Positions 33,613 to 42,106 of a stretch of 64,000 nt of DNA are shown here, piece by piece. The notes under the pieces are model-generated. The model was not told the origin of the DNA, did not search any database, and was given only the letters and a program-made list of their open reading frames with translations. The stretch is from CAYLYU01 sp964501925. GTDB taxonomy: Bacteria; Pseudomonadota; Zetaproteobacteria; Mariprofundales; Mariprofundaceae. The stretch covers positions 1 to 64,000 of the forward strand of contig CAZCTM010000007.1 in assembly GCA_964501925.1 (NCBI GenBank), written 5' to 3'. The first letter of the stretch is position 1; each line of letters starts with the position of its first letter. Made by a program: the position numbers and the translations under genes.

Positions 33613-34551
33613 TTGAATGGCGTCCTTGACCTCATAGGCAACACCCCACAGGTCCGTCTCAGGCAAATCACCCGTCACCTGCCCGAAACCATCCGAATCT
33701 ACGGTAAACTGGAGCGATTCAATCCCGGAGGGTCGGTCAAGGACAGGCCGGTCAAGTGGATGCTCCTGGACGGGATCAAACGCGGGCTGCTCTCTCCGGA
33801 CAAGATCATCCTGGACTCAACATCCGGGAATACGGGTATCGCGCTGGCCATGGCCGGTGCTGTTCTGGGTTTCCGCGTCCGCCTTGTGATGCCCGGCAAT
33901 GTCTCGGATGAACGCAAGCGGATCTGCCGCGCCTTCGGGGCGGAGATCCTCTATTCCGACCCGCTTGAGGGCTCGGATGGTGCCATTCTGTACTGTCAGG
34001 AGCTTTACGAGTCTGAGCCGGAAATCTATTTCAAGCCGGACCAGTACAACAATCCGCTCAATCCGAAGGCCCACGAGGAATCGACCGGTCCGGAGATCTG
34101 GCGGGACACCAAAGGCCGGATCACCCATTTCGTAGCCTCCCTGGGAACGTGCGGCACACTGGTCGGTACAGCCCGTTACCTGAAAAGGGTGAAACCGGAC
34201 ATTAACATCATCGCGGCGGAACCGGATTCCCCCTTTCATGGCATCGAGGGTCTGAAACACATCGAATCCAGCATTGTTCCGGGTATCTATGATGCCTCCA
34301 TGCTTGATGAGAAGATGGGTATCCGTACCGAGGAGGCCTATACGCTGACCCAGCGTCTCGCCCGTGAGGAAGGCATTCTTGCAGGCCAGTCGAGTGGCTG
34401 TTCCCTGGCCGCCGCATTGCGGGTTGCCGAAAGGCTGGCCGGGACCGGCAAAGCCGGGGAAATCGTGGTCATCTTTCCGGATGGCGGAGAAAAATACCTT
34501 TCCACCACGGTCTTTGCCGACAACCGGGTCGGCTTTGCAGAAGGTATCTAG
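33613..34551 (+). CDS. cysM: Cysteine synthase B-like PLP enzyme
   Basis: O-acetylserine (or O-phosphoserine) sulfhydrylase family, 312 residues. LIGNTPQVRL, PLP lysine in NPGGSVKDRPV, STSGNTGIALAMAGA and GTCGTLVGTARYLK form the fold-type II site. The lysine context (PGGSVKDR) and EEGILAGQSSGCS fit CysM better than CysK. No ATG is in frame; TTG at 33613 is chosen as it gives the family's seven residues before IGNTP and has GGA seven bases upstream, while TTG at 33601 would start inside a repeat. The stop is convergent with trkH, four bases apart. Confidence 0.88.
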   Translation: MNGVLDLIGNTPQVRLRQITRHLPETIRIYGKLERFNPGGSVKDRPVKWMLLDGIKRGLLSPDKIILDSTSGNTGIALAMAGAVLGFRVRLVMPGNVSDERKRICRAFGAEILYSDPLEGSDGAILYCQELYESEPEIYFKPDQYNNPLNPKAHEESTGPEIWRDTKGRITHFVASLGTCGTLVGTARYLKRVKPDINIIAAEPDSPFHGIEGLKHIESSIVPGIYDASMLDEKMGIRTEEAYTLTQRLAREEGILAGQSSGCSLAAALRVAERLAGTGKAGEIVVIFPDGGEKYLSTTVFADNRVGFAEGI

Positions 34552-34555
34552 AGCC

Positions 34556-35995
34556 CTATCTTCGCCAGAATTCCGGCACCAGCAGCACAAAGAAGGTAAA
34601 GATCTCCAGGCGCCCGAGGATCATGCCAAAAAGCAGGGCGCTCTTGCCCGCATCCGGGAGGGAGGCATAGGTCGATGCCGGCCCGACATCGCCAAAACCC
34701 GGCCCCGTGTTGGTGATGCATGCCGCAGCGGCGGAAAGCGCGGTCAGCATGTCAACACCGCTGAAAGCGACCAGTGTGGCAATAATAACGTAACACACAA
34801 TGTAGAGGACGAAGAATCCCCAGAGGGCCTGCACAACATTGTCCTGCAGGCTTTTGTCGCCCATCTTTACCTGGATAATGGCATGGGGATGAATCAGTCG
34901 GCGTATCTCACGCATCCCCTGCCTGAACAGCAGCATGGCCCGGACCACCTTCATGCCGCCACCGGTTGATCCGGCGCAGGCCCCCACAAACATGGCAATG
35001 AACAGCAACAGGCTGGTTCCCGTTGGCCACAGGGCATAATCGCTGACGGAATAGCCAGTGGTGGTCACGATGGACACCGTGTTGAAGATCGCCTCTTCCA
35101 GGGTTCCCGTACCGGAGGCCAGGACCACGGCACTGATCAAGACCAGAAGGCTTCCCATCCACTTCACATAGGAACGGAACTCCTCATCCCTCAGATAAAC
35201 GGAGGGGGAAAGGCCGCGTCTGAGGGCCGCAAAATGAAGGGTGAAGTTAATGCCAGCCAGAAACATGAAGAAGACCACAAGTCCCCGTATCAGGCGTGAA
35301 TCGAAATAACCGATGCTGGCATCATGGGTGGAAAATCCCCCGATGGCCACGGTGCACATGGCATGGTTGATGGCATCAAACCAGCCCATGCCCGCAAGCC
35401 AGAAGGAGACCGCCGCAATAATGGTCAGGGCCAGATAGATATACCAGAGAACCTTGGCTGTTTCGGTGACACGCGAGGTTAGCTTGTCCTTGATCGGACC
35501 GGGGGTTTCGGCCCGGAAGAGCTGCATGCCGCCAATGCCCAGAAGGGGCATGACCGCAACGGCCAGCAGGATGATACCCATGCCGCCAAGCCATTCCTGC
35601 ATGGATCGCCAAAAAAGAATGGACGGTGGCAGGTGGTCGAGATTGCTCAGTATGGTGGCCCCGGTCGTGGTCAGACCGGAGGTGGACTCGAAGAGGCCGT
35701 CGATCAGCTTATCGCAGGTGCCTGTGACCCAGAATGGTATGGCTCCAAGAATCGACAATGCGCTCCAGGCCATGGCTACGATAAGAAATCCGTCCCGGTG
35801 GGAAAGCTGGGCGGGGGCGACCCCCGTGGTACGCATCATGAGCAGCCCGAGCAGGGAAACAATGCAGCCGGAGAGAATAAACTGGTGCGTATGCCCCGCC
35901 TTGAAGTACAGGGAGACGGCGGCAGGAAGAAGCATGCTGGAACCAAACAGGGCAATCAGAATCCCCAGCGTCCAGATCACACCATGAGCGTGCAT
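34556..35995 (-). CDS. trkH: Trk potassium uptake channel subunit TrkH
   Basis: K+ transporting membrane protein of 479 residues with the four P-loop repeats: STSGLTTTGATILS, VAIGGFSTHDASIG, SIVTTTGYSVSDYALWP and CITNTGPGFGDVGP, each with the selectivity glycine. Helix number and length match E. coli TrkH (483). It works with TrkA, which lies directly upstream on the same strand with nine bases between. It ends the DUF4390-ntrY-ntrX-trkA-trkH operon. Confidence 0.96.
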   Translation of the reverse strand: MHAHGVIWTLGILIALFGSSMLLPAAVSLYFKAGHTHQFILSGCIVSLLGLLMMRTTGVAPAQLSHRDGFLIVAMAWSALSILGAIPFWVTGTCDKLIDGLFESTSGLTTTGATILSNLDHLPPSILFWRSMQEWLGGMGIILLAVAVMPLLGIGGMQLFRAETPGPIKDKLTSRVTETAKVLWYIYLALTIIAAVSFWLAGMGWFDAINHAMCTVAIGGFSTHDASIGYFDSRLIRGLVVFFMFLAGINFTLHFAALRRGLSPSVYLRDEEFRSYVKWMGSLLVLISAVVLASGTGTLEEAIFNTVSIVTTTGYSVSDYALWPTGTSLLLFIAMFVGACAGSTGGGMKVVRAMLLFRQGMREIRRLIHPHAIIQVKMGDKSLQDNVVQALWGFFVLYIVCYVIIATLVAFSGVDMLTALSAAAACITNTGPGFGDVGPASTYASLPDAGKSALLFGMILGRLEIFTFFVLLVPEFWRR

Positions 35996-36004
35996 GGATT
36001 GCGC

Positions 36005-37372
36005 CTAGAAAAATTCCAGATGGACTTCAAACAACCGTTCGATGGCCTGGGTCGACGCACTGGCTGTCACCATCAAAACATGATCATGAGGCTTGATACG
36101 TGTCTCGCCATTCGGAATGATTACCTCCTCCCCCCTCACGAGGGCGGCCACCACCGTATCGGCCGGAAATTCCAGCTCGCTTAAGGGAACATTGATCACA
36201 TCGCTGGTTTCGAGTGCTTCGGCCTCGATCACCTCCAGGCTTCCATCCCCCAGCGAGGAAATGCCCAGGACACGCCCCTTTCGGATATGTCGCAGAATGG
36301 AGGAAACCGTGGTCAGGCGGGGGGAGACCGTGACATCCAGGCCAATCTGCTGAACCAGATCGGTGTAAATGTGCCGGTTCACCAGGGTGACAATCTGCGG
36401 AACCATGTACTTCTTGGCGATGAGACTGGCCAGGATATTGGATTCATCATCATTGGTCAGGGCCAGAAGAACATCCATCTCATGGATGTTTTCCTCCTCA
36501 AGCAGCTCCCGGTCCAGGGCATCGCCAAAGATTACCACGCTCTTGTTCAGCCGGTCCGCCAGCCATTCGGCCCGTTTGCGATTATGCTCGATGATCTTGA
36601 GGAGAACACCGGTCTTCTCCAGTTCCTGGGCTACGATGAAGCCGACATTGCCGCCACCAACCATCATCACATGATCATGCTTGCTCTGGCTTTCCATGCC
36701 CACCTTCTTCAGAAAGGCCGGCAGCTGTTTCTTCTCAACCGCGATATAGATGTTGTCCCCCGCGAGAATCATGGTGTCGCCCTTGGGGATACGCCACTTG
36801 CCGCCCCGTCCGAGGGCAACCACATACATCCGGACATCACCCATGACGTCGCCAAGCTCCGTCAGGTTCAGGCCGGCCAGGAGGCTCTTGGGCGCGACCT
36901 TCAGACCCAGAAGCTGTACCTTGCCATTGGCGAATTCCTGGGCGTCCAGCGCAGAGGCCACCTGGATACGCTTGAGCACTGCCATGGCCGCCTCGCGCTC
37001 GGGTGAGATGATCCGGTCGATGGGCATGTCATCCCGGCCAAACAGCTTGCTTGCGTTGACATACTCCTGGTTGCGTACACGGGCCATCTTGGTGGGTACC
37101 TTGAACATGGAATGTGCCACCTGACAGGCGATCATGTTGACCTCATCATTCACCGTGGCGGCAATCAGCAGATCGGCGCTCTCCGCCCCGGCCTGTTCCA
37201 GAACACTCGGATAGGCACCATGCCCCAGAACCGTGCGAACATCCATGGTGTCCGCAACCCGGATCAGACGCTCTTCATCGGTATCCACAACCACCACATT
37301 ATTGCCTTCCGTGGCCAGGCGCTGTGCGATGTGGAAACCGACCTCGCCGGCTCCGAGGATGAGTACATTCAT
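36005..37372 (-). CDS. trkA: Trk system nucleotide-binding regulator TrkA
   Basis: Peripheral RCK subunit controlling TrkH by NAD(H)/ATP binding. The 455 residues contain two RCK units: Rossmann motifs MNVLILGAGEVGFHIAQRLA at the N terminus and VMMVGGGNVGFIVAQELEKTG near residue 236, each followed by an RCK-C domain. The gene begins inside the end of ntrX (ATGA overlap) and precedes trkH. Co-translation with the NtrYX pair suggests K+ uptake is expressed together with the two-component system. Confidence 0.96.
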   Translation of the reverse strand: MNVLILGAGEVGFHIAQRLATEGNNVVVVDTDEERLIRVADTMDVRTVLGHGAYPSVLEQAGAESADLLIAATVNDEVNMIACQVAHSMFKVPTKMARVRNQEYVNASKLFGRDDMPIDRIISPEREAAMAVLKRIQVASALDAQEFANGKVQLLGLKVAPKSLLAGLNLTELGDVMGDVRMYVVALGRGGKWRIPKGDTMILAGDNIYIAVEKKQLPAFLKKVGMESQSKHDHVMMVGGGNVGFIVAQELEKTGVLLKIIEHNRKRAEWLADRLNKSVVIFGDALDRELLEEENIHEMDVLLALTNDDESNILASLIAKKYMVPQIVTLVNRHIYTDLVQQIGLDVTVSPRLTTVSSILRHIRKGRVLGISSLGDGSLEVIEAEALETSDVINVPLSELEFPADTVVAALVRGEEVIIPNGETRIKPHDHVLMVTASASTQAIERLFEVHLEFF

Positions 37373-38736
37373 GATGATTTCCCTTTGAGCACGGAGAGTC
37401 CGAAGCTCTTGATTTTGCGGTGAAGCTGGCTGCGCTCCATGCCGATATCTTCCGCGGTCTTGCTGATGTTCCAGTGGTGCTTCTTGAGATGATAGATCAG
37501 GAAATTGCGCTCGAAGAGCTCTTTCGCGGTGTGGAAGCTCTGCGTATGCTCTATGGCCGAAATCGCCGCCGCCTTGTCCAGAGGCAGCATGTCCTCCACA
37601 CCAATTTCCTGTCCTGACTGAAGGATATGGCTTCGCTCAATGTAATTCTTCAGCTCGCGGACATTGCCGGGCCATGAGTAGTTCTGCATCCGGGCAATTG
37701 CCTCCTCGGTAAAGCTCACGGGTTCACCACCCAGAATCTTTGCCTGTTCCACGGCATGGATCCTGACCAGTTCAGGAATATCTTCCGCCAGCTCACGCAG
37801 AGGCGGCATGTGGATGCTGACCACATTCAGCCGGTAATAGAAATCCTCGCGCAGGCGCCCGATCTGCAGGGCCGCCTCCAGATCCTGGGTGCTTGCGGCA
37901 ATCAGACGAACATCCACGGGAATCATTTGCGGGTTGCCGATCCGCTGGACCCCTCGTTCCTGGAGAACCCGCAGGATCTTCGCCTGTGTCAACTGACTCA
38001 GCTCGGCAATCTCATCAAAAAAGAGTGTGCCGCCGCTGGCCGCCTCAAAGCGACCACGCTGCATATGCAAGGCCCCGGGGAATGCCCCCTTCTCGTGACC
38101 AAAAAGCTCGGAGTCCAGCCTTGCCTCGGGGATGCTGGCCGTATTGACCTCCACGAATGGTCCCTCGCTCCGCTTTGAAAAATGATGAAGCATCCTTGCG
38201 GCAACCGACTTTCCTGTCCCGTGCTCACCAATGATCAGCACGGGAGCCTCGGTCTTCGCCAGACGCTGAATCAGGCGCTTGACCTCCCGGATTGCCTTGC
38301 TTTCACCAATAAGCTCATGTCGTGTTCGCTGATCAATGTTCTGTTTCAGCTCGATGTTTTCACGCCTGAGCCTGCTCTTCTCAACGGCGTTACGGGTCAG
38401 GATGAGCAGACGTTCGGAAGACAGGGGCTTCTCGATGAAGTCAAAGGCCCCCTGCCGGGTGGCTCGAACCGCCGTATCGATCGTGGCATGACCGGACATC
38501 ATCACCACGGGAATCTCGGCATCAAGCTGTTTTAGCCGTGACAGGGTCTCAAGGCCATCGATCCCGGGAAGCCAGATATCCAGCAGAACGCAATCCGGCG
38601 GGTTCTTGCGGAATCGGGCCACGGCCTCCTCGCCCGAGGCTGCGCAATCAATGATGTAACCCTCATCTTCAAACAGGCCTCGCAGAGATTCGCGAATGGG
38701 CTCTTCATCATCAACAATCAATATCCGGCCACTCAT
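37369..38736 (-). CDS. ntrX: NtrX-family response regulator with GAFPGA motif
   Basis: DNA-binding regulator of 455 residues: receiver domain with acidic D10/E11 and phosphoacceptor D53; AAA+ domain with Walker A GEHGTGKS (170-177) and Walker B LFFDEI; C-terminal HTH (WNISKTAEDIGMERSQLHRKIKS). The sigma-54 contact loop, normally GAFTGA, reads GAFPGA at 217-222 (Pro codon 38077-38079). Loss of the threonine would be expected to weaken sigma-54 activation. Overlaps ntrY upstream and trkA downstream by four bases each. Confidence 0.94.
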   Translation of the reverse strand: MSGRILIVDDEEPIRESLRGLFEDEGYIIDCAASGEEAVARFRKNPPDCVLLDIWLPGIDGLETLSRLKQLDAEIPVVMMSGHATIDTAVRATRQGAFDFIEKPLSSERLLILTRNAVEKSRLRRENIELKQNIDQRTRHELIGESKAIREVKRLIQRLAKTEAPVLIIGEHGTGKSVAARMLHHFSKRSEGPFVEVNTASIPEARLDSELFGHEKGAFPGALHMQRGRFEAASGGTLFFDEIAELSQLTQAKILRVLQERGVQRIGNPQMIPVDVRLIAASTQDLEAALQIGRLREDFYYRLNVVSIHMPPLRELAEDIPELVRIHAVEQAKILGGEPVSFTEEAIARMQNYSWPGNVRELKNYIERSHILQSGQEIGVEDMLPLDKAAAISAIEHTQSFHTAKELFERNFLIYHLKKHHWNISKTAEDIGMERSQLHRKIKSFGLSVLKGKSS

Positions 38737-40898
38737 TTATCCTCCATGGGTTGACTCTGAATATACAACCGAAGACAGAACTCGGTGGGCTTGGCGGGCG
38801 ATAATAGCAAAAGTTCACCGCCATGTTCTTCCGCGATGCGTTTGGCGATGGCAAGTCCCAAACCCGAACCCTGCTCCTTGGTCGAGAAATAAGGTTCGAA
38901 CAGATGCTCCACGTTTTCCGACGGGATCCCCTCACCGTAATCCAGGACGTGGAATTCAATGGTCTTTTCCCCTTCGGTAACATACAGGCGGACAGCCGAT
39001 CCGTCTGTGGTGGCGGCCACAGCATTCTCAAGGAGATTGATCAGTGCCTGCTTGATCTGGTCCGGGTCGCAGAGGCAGGTGGCCGGCTCGTCCGGCAACC
39101 TGACTTCCACCCTTTCATAGGAGGTATACAGGTGCCTCATCTCCTTCAGGATCTCATCCACGGACGTTTCTCGCAGACGCGGCTTGGGAAGCCGTGCCAG
39201 GGTGGAGAAGTCATTGATCAGTCTCTGCAGGCGCTCGACCTGGCCGATAATCGTCACGGTACAGGTATCGAACACATCCGGGGCCGACACCTGCGTTCGG
39301 AAACGCCTCTGCAAACGCTCCGCAGCCAGCTTGATCGGGGTAAGGGGATTCTTGATTTCGTGGGCGAGACGGCGGGCAACCTCGGCCCAGGCCCGGTTTT
39401 TCTGCGCCTCGGCCAGGAAACTGACGTCATCGACCACAACGAGAAACCCCGACAGACCTGCCTGATCAGCCGAGCCAAGACGGGCGCCCCGGATCAGGAT
39501 GTGGAAATTCTGTCTTCCGATCATCAGATCGAGTTCCCGTTGCAGATGCCCCTTGGGCTGTTCGCGCAATTCCTCGAGAAACTCACCGAGCAGGCGCAAT
39601 CGCCCATGGCACAGGCGGCCAACCTGCCTGCCTACCTGCCAGCCGGAAGGAAGGGCCAGCAGCTTCTTCAGGGATTCGTTGAACAGGGTGATCTCGAACT
39701 GGGCATTGAGAAGAAGAACACCGGTTTGCAGATTGGCCAGCAGGGTCTCGAGGATGTACTGACGCTCCTGACTGCTTCGCAGCGCCTGCTGCTGCTTTTT
39801 CTGGGCATCCCTTAAGGCATGGTAGTTTTCCCGGAGACGCTGGGCCATGCGGTTGAACGACTCCACCAGGGAACCGAGCTCGTCCTGACTGCTGACGGGG
39901 ATAGTGACATTCAGATCACCGTCGGTGATTCGCTGCAGGGCCTGGGCCAGATCCCCTATGGGGCTGGTTAGCTTGCGTGCAAACAGCAGGGCAACCCAGC
40001 CGGAGACCAGCACGATCAGAAGGGTGACAATCAGCATGAGATCGGTGAACAACGCCTTGATAGACTGGCGATTCCGCTCCAGCTGACGGTAGGTCCTGTA
40101 ATCCGCCTCAACGGCACGCGCGCTCTGGACCACGCCGGCTGGAAGCACCAGCTCGGCACGGAGGATTCCCACCACACCCTGCTTGCCCTTCAGGGCAGCG
40201 TAACCGATGGCCTTTTCCTTTCCCTCCTTCTTGACCAGTTCGGTGACCACCCTGCCGAGTGAGACCGCCAGCGTTGCGTACTGCCCCAGTTCCTCCGCCC
40301 TCAGCATGCTCAGGCCACTCTCATCCACACCGGCTAGCAGCCTCCGGTTGATATCGTAGATCTGGAGACGATGCCAGCCCTCCTTTTTCATGATGCGATT
40401 AAGGCGTTCGCTGAGCAGTGTGTAGTTTGCAGGTTCAAGCATGGCCTGGTAGAGATCCGGATCGTTCACGTAATTCGACAGCCCCAGCTCCAGGTCCGTT
40501 TCAACCCGGGAATAGAACCCGCGGGCCAGTGCCAGGGCCCGGTCCAGAAGGGTATCCACGCGCACATCGAACCATACATCCAGACCACGATCCACCATCT
40601 GGCTGGAGGCAAACTGGAGAACCAGAGAGGGCACGAGCAGCATGCTCACAAGCGCAATGACCAGCTTGCTCCGCAGTCGCGAACCGGGTCTCCGTTCGCG
40701 CCGCTCCCGGATCAGGCGAAAACCGTGATGGATGGCAATCAGGGCGAGGAAAAGGATCAGGGCGATATTGATCCACTCCAGCAGGGCCCGGCTTCCCGAG
40801 GTGGCGGATTCCTCCGGCCAGAGGGCGGCCGCGGCGATCAGCATCGAGCCCCCGAACAGGACCGGCAGGAAACGAAGCAGATCCCCGTTTCGCTTCAT
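38733..40898 (-). CDS. ntrY: NtrY-family sensor histidine kinase
   Basis: Membrane sensor partner of NtrX, 721 residues from the ATG at 40898, which is fixed by an ATGA overlap with the DUF4390 stop. The order is: about three N-terminal membrane helices with an extracytoplasmic part, a fourth helix followed by HAMP (LTSPIGDLAQALQRITDGDLNV), PAS-like domain, HisKA with the H-box RRLAHEIKNPLTPIKLAAERL, and HATPase with N-box NLLENAVAA, DYGEGI and GSGLGLAIAKRI. A longer start (40943) would run into the preceding gene and is rejected. Confidence 0.94.
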   Translation of the reverse strand: MKRNGDLLRFLPVLFGGSMLIAAAALWPEESATSGSRALLEWINIALILFLALIAIHHGFRLIRERRERRPGSRLRSKLVIALVSMLLVPSLVLQFASSQMVDRGLDVWFDVRVDTLLDRALALARGFYSRVETDLELGLSNYVNDPDLYQAMLEPANYTLLSERLNRIMKKEGWHRLQIYDINRRLLAGVDESGLSMLRAEELGQYATLAVSLGRVVTELVKKEGKEKAIGYAALKGKQGVVGILRAELVLPAGVVQSARAVEADYRTYRQLERNRQSIKALFTDLMLIVTLLIVLVSGWVALLFARKLTSPIGDLAQALQRITDGDLNVTIPVSSQDELGSLVESFNRMAQRLRENYHALRDAQKKQQQALRSSQERQYILETLLANLQTGVLLLNAQFEITLFNESLKKLLALPSGWQVGRQVGRLCHGRLRLLGEFLEELREQPKGHLQRELDLMIGRQNFHILIRGARLGSADQAGLSGFLVVVDDVSFLAEAQKNRAWAEVARRLAHEIKNPLTPIKLAAERLQRRFRTQVSAPDVFDTCTVTIIGQVERLQRLINDFSTLARLPKPRLRETSVDEILKEMRHLYTSYERVEVRLPDEPATCLCDPDQIKQALINLLENAVAATTDGSAVRLYVTEGEKTIEFHVLDYGEGIPSENVEHLFEPYFSTKEQGSGLGLAIAKRIAEEHGGELLLLSPAKPTEFCLRLYIQSQPMEDK

Positions 40899-41458
40899 GG
40901 ATTGGTAAAGTCCAGGGATGCATCGGTCTTTTCGTAACCCCACCAGCGAGTAAACCAGCGATCATCACCGGTCCCCAGGTGCTCCTCAAGTGTAAGGCTC
41001 AGACGATATTGCCGACCCTTTTCCAGAAGACTCCGGTCAATGACGGGAAAGTGCTTAAGATGGGTAAGAAAGGCGATGGCATCTTCAAGACTGTGCGTAA
41101 GCCTGGAAATGCCACTGGTCCGGTCAATCAGGCGCCAGTTCCGGGAAACAAGGTCCGGGACAACACTGTGCTTGACGACCACACCACCGATGTTTTCGTT
41201 GAGCCAGTAGGTCCTGACCCCCTGGACATCGATATTCCAGATGAGGGAAACCTCCGTACCGTCGTTCAGGGCCTGGGAAATCCGCTCGATATTCCCCTCG
41301 TAAGTGGCATTGCAATAGACCAGGTTCTCATCCAGCGAGACGCTTATATCCACACTGGCGGCAAAAACGGGGGCAGAGATGGCCAGCAGGCAGGTCACAC
41401 ATGCGAGGACAAACACGATCCGCCGGGCCGGAGGACGATCGACTCTAGTTCTTCCCAT
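40895..41458 (-). CDS. DUF4390 exported protein
   Basis: A 187-residue protein with an N-terminal signal sequence (RRIVFVLACVTCLLAISAPVFAA) after the ATG at 41458; an upstream in-frame start is possible but would add 24 hydrophilic residues. The body has mixed beta character with the stretch VSLIWNIDVQGVRTYWLNENIGGVVVK. DUF4390 genes are usually found just ahead of ntrY-like kinases. It may be a periplasmic partner of the sensor; inference. Two inverted repeats and the divergent thioesterase gene lie upstream. Confidence 0.85.
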   Translation of the reverse strand: MGRTRVDRPPARRIVFVLACVTCLLAISAPVFAASVDISVSLDENLVYCNATYEGNIERISQALNDGTEVSLIWNIDVQGVRTYWLNENIGGVVVKHSVVPDLVSRNWRLIDRTSGISRLTHSLEDAIAFLTHLKHFPVIDRSLLEKGRQYRLSLTLEEHLGTGDDRWFTRWWGYEKTDASLDFTNP

Positions 41459-41492
41459 CGGCGCCAACTCTAACAGCCTGTCGGGTACAGGG

Positions 41493-41513
41493 CATGTCAA
41501 AAGTTGAGACATG
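41493..41513. repeat. Inverted repeat in divergent promoter region
   Basis: CATGTC / GACATG six-base arms with a nine-base spacer inside the 189-base gap between the DUF4390 operon and the thioesterase operon; a CATGTCA direct copy follows at 41510-41516. A possible operator for the ntrYX-trkAH operon. No other gene is seen in the gap. Confidence 0.4.
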
Positions 41514-41647
41514 TCATGGCAAGGCGGCAAAGGGGCCTGATTGAATATGTCGCTGCAAAATCGGCAACGGGCGTGTCTCCCGGACGTGGAGCATCATGGG
41601 CAACCCTTCGCATTCACTTCCTCCGCCTTAGCGGTTAAGGTCAATGG

Positions 41648-42106
41648 ATGCTGAAAAGAAAGGCAAAGCCGATGCATGACTCCCTGATCCGGCACCACTA
41701 TACCGTTCGGGAAGCGGATCTGAACCAGTACGGCTTGATGCACGGCGGAAGGCTTCTCACCCTGGCAGATGAGACCGGGTTTCTGGCAGCGCACAGGCAT
41801 GCGAATGCGGATTGCCTGACCCTGGCCGTATATCGTGCCCGCTTCTACAGGTCCCTGCCTCTGGGCAGGCGTCTCATCTTTGAGGCCCGGGTGGCCTTCA
41901 CTGGCAGGACCAGCCTGTGGGTACCGGTCAGGGTGGAAGATGGTCAGGGCCGGAAACCTGCCATGGAATCCGTTATCATCTTCGTCGCCGTCGATAAGGA
42001 CAAACGTCCCCGGGAGGTCCCACAGGTTGTTGCCCAGACCTCGTCCGAACAGGAGCTTCAGTCCCGTATCCGCCGGCTCCATGCCCGAATCCGGGAGGAA
42101 ACATGA
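41648..42106 (+). CDS. Acyl-CoA thioesterase, hotdog fold
   Basis: A 152-residue hotdog protein: LMHGGRLLTLADETGFLAAHRHA is the family helix with the active-site acid, followed by beta strands (RLIFEARVAFTGRTSLWVPVRVE) and FVAVDKDKRPREVPQVV, as in YciA/BACH thioesterases. It probably hydrolyses acyl-CoA in the cytoplasm; substrate length unknown. AAGG lies eight bases before the ATG; a second ATG at 41672 is possible. The stop overlaps rmuC (ATGA). Confidence 0.88.
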   Translation: MLKRKAKPMHDSLIRHHYTVREADLNQYGLMHGGRLLTLADETGFLAAHRHANADCLTLAVYRARFYRSLPLGRRLIFEARVAFTGRTSLWVPVRVEDGQGRKPAMESVIIFVAVDKDKRPREVPQVVAQTSSEQELQSRIRRLHARIREET

